28,631 nt of DNA from Gammaproteobacteria bacterium. Lineage in GTDB: Bacteria; Pseudomonadota; Gammaproteobacteria; Arenicellales; JAOTYS01. The stretch covers positions 1-28,631 of the forward strand of contig JAOTYS010000010.1 of the NCBI GenBank assembly GCA_029861795.1. The letters are read 5' to 3'. The stretch's first letter is position 1, and each line of letters begins with the position of its first letter. Below are positions 17,637-24,777 of this stretch, piece after piece. A model generated the notes under the pieces. That model searched no databases. It had not been told where the DNA came from and worked only from the letters and a program-made list of their open reading frames with translations. Both the position numbers and the translations under genes were made by a program.

Positions 17637-18872
17637 TTAGGCATCGTCGCCTGAGTCGCAGTCAGGCATGGCCGCCCGCTTTGCGGCCTGCGCAACTTTC
17701 GGAGAAATCCGCTGGTTCAACCTGGGATCGAACTGGGTAGGCAGAATGTAATCCGAACCAAACGACATCTCTGTGCGTCCGTAAGCGGTCAACACTTCTG
17801 TAGGCACAGACTCCTTAGCCAGATCGGCCAGCGCATCCACAGCCGCAATCAGAATATCTTGGGTGATCTCTCGGGCCCTGGCGTCCAACACTCCACGAAA
17901 GACAAAAGGGAAACACAGAGAGTTATTTACTTGATTAGGAAAATCGGAACGACCCGTGGCAATGATGATGTCATTACGTGCCGCACGAGCAACATCCGGC
18001 ATTATCTCAGGAATGGGATTGGCCAACGCGAACACAATAGGGCGATCGTTCATAGACTTGACCATTGCCTGGCTCAACAGGTTTGGTCTGGACACACCGA
18101 TAAAAATATCCGCACCCATCATGGCCTCTGCAAGGGTGCGCGACGGGGTGTCGACAACGAACGCCTGCTTATAAATATTGAGATCCGTGCGTTTAGTGTG
18201 AACCACACCTTTACTGTCCACTAGCAAGAAATTCTCTCGTTTTATCCCTAGTGCAAATAGTAGACGCGCAGTAGCGACACCTGCTGCACCTGCGCCGAGG
18301 CAAACCACGCGCGCGTCCTCTAAGTGTTTACCCTGAATCTCTAGCGCGTTGAGTAGCCCTGCACTGATGATCACCGCTGTGCCATGTTGATCGTCATGAA
18401 ATACCGGAATATCCAGTCGTTCGCGCAAAGCCTGCTCGATCACAAAGCATTGCGGGGACGCAATATCTTCGAGATTAATGGCACCGAAAGTTGGTGCGAT
18501 GTTCACGACCGTCTCTATAAAAGCCTCTGTGCTCGGTGCATTGATCTCAATATCAAATACGTCGATGTCGGCAAAACGTTTAAACAAGACGGCCTTACCC
18601 TCCATCACCGGCTTGCCGGCCAGCGCGCCCACGTTCCCCAGACCCAGAACGGCGGAACCGTCGGTAATTACCGCCACGAGATTACCCTTGTTAGTAAACC
18701 GGTAAGCATTTTCAGCGTCTCGTGCGATCTCACGCACAGGCTCTGCCACACCAGGGGTATACGCGAGCGCCAAATCCTTCGCGTCCGTAAACGGCTTAGT
18801 GGGTTGTACAGAAACCTTCCCTGGCCGAGGCAGCTCGTGGTACTCGAGCGCCTTGTCTCTATCGTTACTCAT
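17637..18872 (-). CDS. Malic enzyme, short form without phosphotransacetylase domain
   Basis: Oxidative decarboxylation of malate to pyruvate with reduction of NAD(P). The 411-residue product has the catalytic tyrosine in LAYTPGVAEP (Tyr38), lysine in VMEGKAVLFK (Lys93), metal ligands in NLEDIASP (Glu135, Asp136) and HDDQHGTA (159-166), and a Rossmann motif CLGAGAAGVA (about 191-200). It is closest to the MaeB catalytic domain but lacks the C-terminal phosphate-acetyltransferase-like domain that makes E. coli MaeB about 759 residues; the stop is clean and the next gene follows normally, so this is a true short form. Cofactor choice cannot be decided by eye. It sits between the sulfurtransferase gene (30 bp) and sucC. 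Confidence 0.93.
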   Translation of the reverse strand: MSNDRDKALEYHELPRPGKVSVQPTKPFTDAKDLALAYTPGVAEPVREIARDAENAYRFTNKGNLVAVITDGSAVLGLGNVGALAGKPVMEGKAVLFKRFADIDVFDIEINAPSTEAFIETVVNIAPTFGAINLEDIASPQCFVIEQALRERLDIPVFHDDQHGTAVIISAGLLNALEIQGKHLEDARVVCLGAGAAGVATARLLFALGIKRENFLLVDSKGVVHTKRTDLNIYKQAFVVDTPSRTLAEAMMGADIFIGVSRPNLLSQAMVKSMNDRPIVFALANPIPEIMPDVARAARNDIIIATGRSDFPNQVNNSLCFPFVFRGVLDARAREITQDILIAAVDALADLAKESVPTEVLTAYGRTEMSFGSDYILPTQFDPRLNQRISPKVAQAAKRAAMPDCDSGDDA

Positions 18873-18902
18873 ATGGCTTGTCTAACCCCTTGTTTGCAAA
18901 GC

Positions 18903-19757
18903 TCAGTCACCCTTTGCCACGGCGCGACGTGTGTCGGTGATCCACTGACTCCAAGAGCCCACATATAAGCGCGAGCCAGACATTCCAGCATGCTCCATGG
19001 CAACCAGATTGTGGCACGCGGTCACACCGCTGCCGCACATATGGATCGCTTGGTTCGGCGCGCGTTCACCCAATACTTTTTTGAAGTGTTCAGCCAGACG
19101 AGGCTTAGCGAGAAACTGTCCGTTATCATCGACATTCTCTGAGAACGGAAGATTAGTCGCACCGGGGATGTGCCCCGCAACTGGGTCTGTGGGCTCATCA
19201 GCACCGATGAAGCGCGCCCGGGCACGCGCGTCTATCACTACGCCGCGCCCTCGTTCCAGAATTCGCTGTACCTGGTCGGCATTCACCCATAAATTGTCCT
19301 GTGGCGAACCTTGAAACCACACGCCGCGCACATTTGAGATCTCGTCGGTGACCGGAAAACCAAGCTGCTGCCAAACGCCAAATCCACCATCCAACACAGC
19401 CACGCGATCATGTCCCATCCAGCGTAACAACCACCAAAGCCGCGCCGCGATGGCGCCCTCGCGATCATCGTATGCAATAACTTGCTGCCTGCCATCCACA
19501 CCGCAGGCACCGAGCCAGGCGGCCAAATCAACTGCATCGGGCAACGGGTGACGACCGCTGCCTGGCTTAATGGCGGAAGCGAGATCTCTATCCAAATCGG
19601 CGTAATGTGCGCCTGGTATGTGATCCTTTTGATATGCAGCGTGACCATACGTGGAATCCGCTAGAGAGAAACGGCAGTCGAAGATTACCCACCCGGGGTC
19701 GCCTAAATGCTGTTTGAGTGCTTGCGGTGCAATGATTGCTCTATAGCGCTTAGTCAT
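18903..19757 (-). CDS. sseA: 3-mercaptopyruvate/thiosulfate sulfurtransferase
   Basis: Two-domain rhodanese-fold sulfurtransferase of 284 residues. The N-terminal inactive domain begins WVIFDCRFSL and contains HIPGAHYADLDRDLA; the C-terminal domain holds the catalytic loop CGSGVTA with Cys241. CGSGVTA is the 3-mercaptopyruvate type (E. coli SseA), whereas thiosulfate enzymes usually have a charged loop such as CRKGVT, so mercaptopyruvate is the likelier donor. The start codon region is part of a tandem duplication with the end of the upstream hydratase gene (19741-19839), so its translation signals may be a recent rearrangement product. It is probably co-transcribed with the hydratase and malic enzyme genes. 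Confidence 0.92.
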   Translation of the reverse strand: MTKRYRAIIAPQALKQHLGDPGWVIFDCRFSLADSTYGHAAYQKDHIPGAHYADLDRDLASAIKPGSGRHPLPDAVDLAAWLGACGVDGRQQVIAYDDREGAIAARLWWLLRWMGHDRVAVLDGGFGVWQQLGFPVTDEISNVRGVWFQGSPQDNLWVNADQVQRILERGRGVVIDARARARFIGADEPTDPVAGHIPGATNLPFSENVDDNGQFLAKPRLAEHFKKVLGERAPNQAIHMCGSGVTACHNLVAMEHAGMSGSRLYVGSWSQWITDTRRAVAKGD

Positions 19758-19790
19758 GACTGATGGACTGACGATTTACTCCCCGGTAAA
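19741..19790 (-). repeat. Tandem duplication, copy 2 (sulfurtransferase start)
   Basis: A 50-bp segment beginning TTTACCGGGGAGTA on the minus strand and running through the ATG of the sulfurtransferase to CGCTATAG. It matches the directly adjacent copy 1 in most positions, with one small indel and scattered substitutions. It still carries the last hydratase codons (FTGE, stop) although here they are non-coding. Confidence 0.85.
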
Positions 19791-19839
19791 TTATTGCGCC
19801 TGATCATGAGTGATTGGCTGACGACTACTCCCCGGTAAA
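19791..19839 (-). repeat. Tandem duplication, copy 1 (hydratase 3' end)
   Basis: A 49-bp segment that contains the real 3' end of the enoyl-CoA hydratase gene and then an ATG followed by ATCAGGCGCAATAA, which resembles the true sulfurtransferase start (ATG then ACTAAGCGCTATAG). It abuts copy 2 exactly. The extra ATG opens a frame of only 17 codons, whose stop overlaps the sulfurtransferase ATG. Confidence 0.85.
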
Positions 19840-20628
19840 CTTGGGTTCACGTTTTTCAAACCACGCGTTCGTGCCTTCTAGATTGTCACGCGTCAAGGCT
19901 GTCTGCACCAACGCTTCAGTCTCAAAATTGAGCGCCGTATCAAGCGACGATTCACCGGCCGCATCTAACATCACTTTGTGCAGTTGCACCGCCACCGGCG
20001 CACGGCTAGCAATACGGGTTGCCAATTTTTGCGCCTCGGCCCGAACCTCTCCATTTGCCACCACCCGGTTGACCAAGCCAATACGATGCGCCTCGGTGGC
20101 GCTGATAAACTCCCCGGTATAAGCCAGTTCCCGTGCCCGCGCCAAACCGACCTTACGGGAGAGCAAGAACGTGCCGCCGTTGGTGATGGTGACACCTATG
20201 TTCACTTCGGGGAATCCAAACATGGCGTCTTCGCTCGCTACCACCAAGTCACACGCGACACACACTTCGCATCCTGCACCCACGGCGTAACCTTGCACCG
20301 CCGCCACTACCGGAAATCGTACAGTACGAATAAGTCGTGTACTGTTCTGCAAGCTCTTCTGCCACTCACGCAACTGACTCGCTGTCAACTTACCAGACTT
20401 AATGTCCTCGTTATGTTCCCGTATCTCACCAACGTCATGGCCGGCAAGAAACGAACGCCCTTCCCCGGCAAGGATCAGACAACGGATGTCGCGATCTTTG
20501 TCCAACTCTGCCAACTTCTCGTCCATAAGAAACCACGTCTCAATAGTCATCGCATTAAGCCGCTGGGGCCGATTAAATGTAAGCCATGCGACATGGCCTT
20601 GTTTGTGCACAATAATCCTATCGTCCAT
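19825..20628 (-). CDS. Enoyl-CoA hydratase/isomerase family protein
   Basis: Crotonase-fold enzyme of 267 residues acting on an acyl-CoA. Both catalytic glutamates of true hydratases are present with the expected 20-residue spacing: Glu121 in AVGAGCEVCVACDL and Glu141 in MFGFPEVNIGV. The oxyanion-hole segment is SFLAGHDVGE instead of the common CAGADL form. ATG 20628 is preceded by GGAGAAT at proper spacing. The neighbouring acyl-CoA ligase gene (same strand, 253 bp upstream across a repeat array) suggests that the two act on the same carboxylate. The resemblance to the CaiC/CaiD carnitine pair is only organisational; the substrate is unknown. Confidence 0.9.
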   Translation of the reverse strand: MDDRIIVHKQGHVAWLTFNRPQRLNAMTIETWFLMDEKLAELDKDRDIRCLILAGEGRSFLAGHDVGEIREHNEDIKSGKLTASQLREWQKSLQNSTRLIRTVRFPVVAAVQGYAVGAGCEVCVACDLVVASEDAMFGFPEVNIGVTITNGGTFLLSRKVGLARARELAYTGEFISATEAHRIGLVNRVVANGEVRAEAQKLATRIASRAPVAVQLHKVMLDAAGESSLDTALNFETEALVQTALTRDNLEGTNAWFEKREPKFTGE

Positions 20629-20670
20629 TATCTATTCTCCCGGCGTACGCCCAAATGCTAAACGGCAATT

Positions 20671-20723
20671 GTTAGTTTCGCCCTCAGGCGAACAACCTTG
20701 CGTGCGCCTAAAGACGCACCTAC
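20671..20723. repeat. BIME A: paired inverted REP elements
   Basis: Two hairpins facing each other: GTTAG then TTCGCC-CTCA-GGCGAA (20671-20693), and an inverted element GTGCGCC-TAAA-GACGCAC ending CTAC (20702-20723). The second reads GTAG-GTGCGTC on the minus strand. The GTAG head plus stem-loop is the hallmark of REP sequences mobilised by RAYT transposases (family knowledge). The GTAG of the first element is degraded to GTTAG. Confidence 0.8.
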
Positions 20724-20754
20724 CAAGCATACCATTGGGTTGCAAAGGCAATTT

Positions 20755-20807
20755 GTAGGTTCGCCCCTCAGGCGAACAACCTCGCGTGCGCCTAAAGACG
20801 CACCTAC
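20755..20807. repeat. BIME B: paired inverted REP elements
   Basis: Best-preserved unit: GTAG followed by the perfect stem GTTCGCC / GGCGAAC with a 5-nt loop (20755-20777), then an 8-nt spacer and the inverted element GTGCGCC...GACGCAC-CTAC (20786-20807). It is nearly identical to unit A and, like it, is preceded by GGCAATT and followed by CAAG(C/G)ATACCATTGG, so the repeated unit is about 75-84 bp. Confidence 0.85.
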
Positions 20808-20827
20808 CAAGGATACCATTGGCAATT

Positions 20828-20849
20828 GTAACTTCGTCCTCAGGCGAAC
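20828..20849 (+). repeat. REP C: single partial REP element
   Basis: GTAACTTCGTCCTCAGGCGAAC, preceded by GGCAATT as in units A and B, folds to a 6-bp stem with one G-T pair. Its inverted partner is absent, so the third unit is truncated. It lies 33 bp beyond the acyl-CoA ligase stop. Together the three units fill most of the 253-bp gap between ligase and hydratase genes. Confidence 0.75.
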
Positions 20850-20881
20850 ACGCTACATTTGTATCCATACATCTCTCGATC

Positions 20882-22495
20882 TCAGGATTTGTTGAGCCTC
20901 ACTCCGGCTGCTTCTCGATCCCAGGTGTGAACAGTGACACCTCTTTCCCGCAGTTGAAATTTCTGGATCTTTCCAGTTTGTGTCTTTGGCAAGGTTTCGA
21001 CAATCTCGACGTAGCGTGGGATCATAAAATAGGCCATGCGTGGTTTCAGAAAATCGATCAGCTCAAAGGGATCGATGTGACGGCCTTCTTTGGGGACAAT
21101 CGCCACCATCACCTCTTGTTCAGTATGCTCCGAGTGCACCGGAACAACAGCACACTCAAGCACATCGGAATGTCCATTGATTTCTTGCTCTACCTCCATC
21201 GATGAGATATTTTCACCTCGCCTGCGGATAGCATCTTTTACTCGATCGACAAAGTAAAAGTTGCCTTCAGCATCACGCATGAGCATATCACCGCTATGTA
21301 GCCACAAATTGCGCCACGCCTTAGCGGTAGCTTCAGGATCGTTCCAGTATCCTGACATCATAATCCAAGGCTCTTTGGACCTCACCACCGCCTCGCCAGG
21401 GACACCGTGAGGCACTTCGTTGTCGTCTTCATCCACAATACGCACTTCATAACGATCAGAGGCTACCCACCCACAGGTTTTGTTGTCCGCTAGATCAAAA
21501 CCCGAACGTGTGGGAACATTTACCTCGGTGGAACCCCAAGTCGTTGAAACCGAAACATCAAACCGCCGCTTGAATGCTTCGATCTCCGGCAGTAACGGGA
21601 CGACCAACATCCGCTCCATCGTATTGTTCGCGTCGCTCGGGCTTTGCGGTTGGCGAAAAAGAAAGTTCGCCATCGCACCCAATAGGAAACTGCATGTCGC
21701 ACCATAGCGTTCTACATCACGCCAAAACTGCTCTAAACTAAATCTGCCCGACAGCACCGCTGTCGCACCGACAATACAGCACGCGTAGATCACCGCCCAT
21801 TGGCCCGCGATATGAAACAGTGGCAAGGGTGCGTAGTACACATCGCTATCCTTTAGCTCCAGCAGTTCAATCGCGCTACGCGCGTACTCATAGGCGTGTA
21901 CCTGAGTGATCATCACACCCTTAGACGCCCCAGTGGTGCCAGAGGTATACATCACCGCCATCAGATCGTTGTAGCGAGGAGCAGCTTTAATGGCAGCATC
22001 CGAGTGCGACAACAGATCATCGTATTGCACTATTTTGAATTGACTCACAATACCGCCAGGCAGGCCCTCCGCAATTGCTGCCGATTCAGAGAACAGAATG
22101 AGTGTTCTCAAATACTCAAGTTTGTGCGCCACCGCTTCGATGCGATCTAAGAACTGGCGATCGATGATCATAGTGGTGGCCCGAGAATCATTAATCACAT
22201 GAGTCAATACCGAGCCTTTTAGATGCGTGTTAACAGGCACCTCGATGACACCAAGCTTAGCCACTGCGCACCACGTCACAATAAACTGCGCCACATCCGG
22301 CAGCATAAGCAATAGCGTTTGCCCGGGCTTCAAACCAGCAGCGGTAATCCCTCGTGCGAGGCGATTGGAAAGGGCATCAATTTCACGGTAGGTGTAGCTG
22401 TTCTCGCCTGACACCAACCACGCCTTATCGCCACAACGCTGCACGCGCTTGTGAAGCACCTGAGCCAAGGTCTGTTCGCCACGCGGTTCTAACAT
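20882..22495 (-). CDS. Acyl-CoA synthetase (AMP-forming), CaiC-like
   Basis: ATP-dependent acyl-CoA ligase of the AMP-binding superfamily, 537 residues from ATG 22495. The frame stays open upstream to 22591, but that stretch is unlike the family and runs into the divergent promoter region. Motifs in order: YTSGTTGASKG phosphate loop (about 183-193), TTWGSTEVN, LHSGDM, RRRGENISSMEVE hinge, and PKTQTGKIQK with the catalytic C-terminal lysine. The N-terminal half (YREIDALSNRLARG, VPVNTHLKGSVL) resembles crotonobetaine/carnitine-CoA ligase CaiC and relatives. The substrate is not identifiable by eye. The hydratase gene downstream is its likely partner. It diverges from the LOG gene. Confidence 0.9.
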   Translation of the reverse strand: MLEPRGEQTLAQVLHKRVQRCGDKAWLVSGENSYTYREIDALSNRLARGITAAGLKPGQTLLLMLPDVAQFIVTWCAVAKLGVIEVPVNTHLKGSVLTHVINDSRATTMIIDRQFLDRIEAVAHKLEYLRTLILFSESAAIAEGLPGGIVSQFKIVQYDDLLSHSDAAIKAAPRYNDLMAVMYTSGTTGASKGVMITQVHAYEYARSAIELLELKDSDVYYAPLPLFHIAGQWAVIYACCIVGATAVLSGRFSLEQFWRDVERYGATCSFLLGAMANFLFRQPQSPSDANNTMERMLVVPLLPEIEAFKRRFDVSVSTTWGSTEVNVPTRSGFDLADNKTCGWVASDRYEVRIVDEDDNEVPHGVPGEAVVRSKEPWIMMSGYWNDPEATAKAWRNLWLHSGDMLMRDAEGNFYFVDRVKDAIRRRGENISSMEVEQEINGHSDVLECAVVPVHSEHTEQEVMVAIVPKEGRHIDPFELIDFLKPRMAYFMIPRYVEIVETLPKTQTGKIQKFQLRERGVTVHTWDREAAGVRLNKS

Positions 22496-22525
22496 CGAAG
22501 GGTTACGCCAAAACGAGCGAGCCAA

Positions 22526-22544
22526 GATACAATGCCAGTGTATC
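22526..22544. promoter_or_regulatory. Inverted repeat, possible operator between ligase and LOG genes
   Basis: GATACA - 7 nt - TGTATC, a perfect 6-bp dyad centred in the 114-bp gap between two divergent start codons. The size suits a dimeric repressor or activator site. No regulator gene is adjacent, so the assignment is tentative. Confidence 0.3.
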
Positions 22545-22609
22545 AAGAAACTGTAAGATCGACCGCCAGGACCAAGCTCCAGGAACACCACAACGAAGGA
22601 AGGAAACCT

Positions 22610-23155
22610 ATGAAGCGAATCTGTGTATTTGCCGGCTCTAGACGAGGGGCTATGCCGGAGTACTCCGCGGCCGCCAAGGCACTGGGGCGTGAACTCGTCT
22701 CCCGCGGTCTGGGGTTAGTCTACGGCGGCGGCAAGTTAGGACTCATGGGCGTAATTGCCGACCAAGTATTGGAACTCGGAGGACATGTAACCGGCATCAT
22801 CCCAGACTCGTTGATCATCAAGGAACAAGCGCACCAGGGGGTGAGTGAAATGCATGTGGTTACAACCATGCACCAACGCAAAGCTATGATGGTAGATCTT
22901 TCAACCGGTTTTATCGCGCTCCCGGGTGGATTGGGCACCCTGGATGAGACCTTTGAAATATTGACCTACAACCAGCTGGGCATACACGATCATCCTTGCG
23001 GGCTACTAAACGTTGAAGGTTACTACGATAGCCTGCTGCATTTTTTGAACCACTCGATCGATCAGGAGTTTGTACGAGAAGCACATAAGTCGTTGATCAT
23101 CGTGGACGCCGACGTCAGCCAACTGGTCGATCGTATTGCAAGTAATAACAGCTGA
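22610..23155 (+). CDS. LOG family protein (nucleoside 5'-monophosphate phosphoribohydrolase)
   Basis: Rossmann-like enzyme of 181 residues of the LOG/YvdD family, which cleaves the N-glycosidic bond of cytokinin nucleotides or AMP-like nucleotides. The signature motifs are present: MHQRKAMM (Arg90, Lys91) and PGGLGTLDE (105-113), along with VYGGGKLGLMG near residue 38. I chose ATG 22610, preceded by AAGGAAGGAAACCT, over an in-frame upstream ATG at 22532 that would add 26 residues unlike the family. It is transcribed alone, divergently from the acyl-CoA ligase, and converges on the deaminase gene. Confidence 0.93.
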   Translation: MKRICVFAGSRRGAMPEYSAAAKALGRELVSRGLGLVYGGGKLGLMGVIADQVLELGGHVTGIIPDSLIIKEQAHQGVSEMHVVTTMHQRKAMMVDLSTGFIALPGGLGTLDETFEILTYNQLGIHDHPCGLLNVEGYYDSLLHFLNHSIDQEFVREAHKSLIIVDADVSQLVDRIASNNS

Positions 23156-23270
23156 CCCAGCTTTAGATCGCGCGCTTGGAAATCGATGGGAAGTACACTA
23201 AACAAGAAGCCTACTGCAAAGCCATGTTGAAGGATCTCGGATAATGGAACAACAATGGACCACGATCGGG

Positions 23271-24629
23271 TTAATGCTGAAGCTTCTTGGCAAGCTGGTG
23301 GTGATGTGCCATCTCTGCTCCCAGATCCACTCTGGGTAATCTGCCGTTAATGACGCGCCACTGGCCCGCCACCATCACACGGTCGGCTCGCGACGCTCCG
23401 CAGAACAAAAGTGCGGCCATGGGGTCCCCTGCCCCTGAAAAACGCAGTTCGTCTAGTTTAAACAGGGCCAAATCCGCTTCGCTGCCGACAGTCACACAAC
23501 CGATGTCTGAACGACCTAAACATCGAGCAGATCCCTCAGTCGCCCAACGCAAAACGTCCCGGTGAGACACCCGCTCCGCACCGTATTGCAGCCGCTGTAA
23601 CAATAGGGCTTGTCGCGCTTCTTGAATTAGATTGGAGCCGTCATTCGAAGCAGAACCATCTACTCCAATGCCTACCGGCACACCCGCCTGCTCCAGGGCA
23701 AGGACTGGGCAAACGCCCGAGCCCAGCAACATATTGGATGAAGGGCAATGGCTTACACCGACCCCTGCCTCTCCCAAGCGACGAATCTCGCCATCATTGA
23801 AGTGAATCCCGTGGGCCAACCATACGTCTTGGTCCATCCAGCCGACTTCTGCCAGATAATCCACTGGGCCCATGCCAAATGTCTGTTTACAAAACTGGCC
23901 CTCGTCCTCGGTTTCAGCCAGGTGAGTGTGCAAGCGCACACGGTGTCGCCGGGCCAATTCCGCTGACGCCAGCATTAACTCTTTGCTGACTGAAAATGGT
24001 GAGCATGGTGCCAAGGCAATCTGAATCATCGCCCCTTCCGCGGATTGGTGATAACAGGAGATCAAACGTTCGCAGTCGGCCAGAATCTCATCCTCGGTTT
24101 CAATAACCAATGATGGCGCCAACCCACCCTGTTCCTGACCAAGGCTCATCGAACCGCGTGTAAAGACAGCACGCATCCCCAACGATTGAGCCGCTGCGAT
24201 CTCAATGTCGATGGCCTGCTCGAGCCCCGATGGAAATACATAGTGATGATCACTTGCGGTAGTACAGCCGGATAACAACAGTTCCGCCATAGCAAGCTTA
24301 GATGCCGATTCAATCATCTCGGGGGTTAGCTTCGCCCAAGTGGGATATAGGCTCGTGAGCCACGGGAACAACGACTTGTTCATCGCCGGCAGGAAGGCTC
24401 GCGTCAGGGTTTGAAAGAAATGGTGATGGGTGTTGATGAGTCCAGGGAGGATGACATGCTGGCTTGCGTCAAATGTTTGTTCCGGCTGATGTTTAGGCCG
24501 AGCGCCCTGGGCAACAAGCTCCACGATTTGCTGCCCCTGTACCACAATCCCGCCGGATGCGCCTTCAGCGAGCACGGCCAATGGATTCTTGAGCCACAGC
24601 CGCAACCCGCGTGAATGATCCTTTGTCAT
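23271..24629 (-). CDS. 8-oxoguanine deaminase-like amidohydrolase
   Basis: Metal-dependent deaminase of the amidohydrolase superfamily (COG0402 type), 452 residues. Metal and catalytic residues are visible: the HxH motif in PGLINTHHHFFQTLTR (His68, His70), His236 in LHTHLAETED, His273 in LAHGIHF, and the aspartate in GVDGSASNDGSN (Asp324). HHHFFQTLTR, the W..LYPTWA segment and the SASND motif match the 8-oxoguanine deaminase group characterised in Pseudomonas (Pa0142; from memory) better than guanine deaminase or atrazine-type hydrolases, which remain alternatives. It lies downstream of a BMP-type nucleoside/purine ABC transporter on the same strand, which fits a purine substrate. ATG 24629 has only a weak GCGGG upstream. 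Confidence 0.87.
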   Translation of the reverse strand: MTKDHSRGLRLWLKNPLAVLAEGASGGIVVQGQQIVELVAQGARPKHQPEQTFDASQHVILPGLINTHHHFFQTLTRAFLPAMNKSLFPWLTSLYPTWAKLTPEMIESASKLAMAELLLSGCTTASDHHYVFPSGLEQAIDIEIAAAQSLGMRAVFTRGSMSLGQEQGGLAPSLVIETEDEILADCERLISCYHQSAEGAMIQIALAPCSPFSVSKELMLASAELARRHRVRLHTHLAETEDEGQFCKQTFGMGPVDYLAEVGWMDQDVWLAHGIHFNDGEIRRLGEAGVGVSHCPSSNMLLGSGVCPVLALEQAGVPVGIGVDGSASNDGSNLIQEARQALLLQRLQYGAERVSHRDVLRWATEGSARCLGRSDIGCVTVGSEADLALFKLDELRFSGAGDPMAALLFCGASRADRVMVAGQWRVINGRLPRVDLGAEMAHHHQLAKKLQH

Positions 24630-24715
24630 CCCGCAGACTACACCTTGGACTCATTCGCGAGCGCGGCGCTTACCTCGTACGTCACGCAGAGAACATAAAA
24701 TATGAACAAATGATA

Positions 24716-24766
24716 GGGACAAGTGTGCCGACCGCCCCCAAGAAAAGTGTCCCATGGAGGCGGTCG
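24716..24766 (-). other. Potential RNA hairpin/pseudoknot between binding-protein and deaminase genes
   Basis: In minus-strand RNA, CGACCGCCUCC (24766-24756) pairs with GGGGGCGGUCG (24739-24729): 11 bp with one U-G pair, closing a 16-nt loop. The loop contains GGGACA (24753-24748), which is complementary to UGUCCC (24721-24716) lying 7 nt past the stem, so an H-type pseudoknot is possible. It begins 11 nt after the binding-protein stop and ends 86 nt before the deaminase start. There is no U-tract, so it is not a standard terminator. Confidence 0.45.
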
Positions 24767-24777
24767 AAAGCTATGCT

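Noticed and set aside
19978..20661. 227-codon plus-strand open frame opposite the enoyl-CoA hydratase gene
   Set aside because: It is antisense to a gene with intact catalytic residues, and its translation is low-complexity and unlike any family.
20641..20850. CRISPR array
   Set aside because: The repeated units are palindromic pairs with short, similar linkers rather than identical repeats separated by unique spacers, and no cas genes are near.
24729..24766. Rho-independent terminator after the binding-protein gene
   Set aside because: The stem is strong, but no U-tract follows in the transcript direction and the loop is long.
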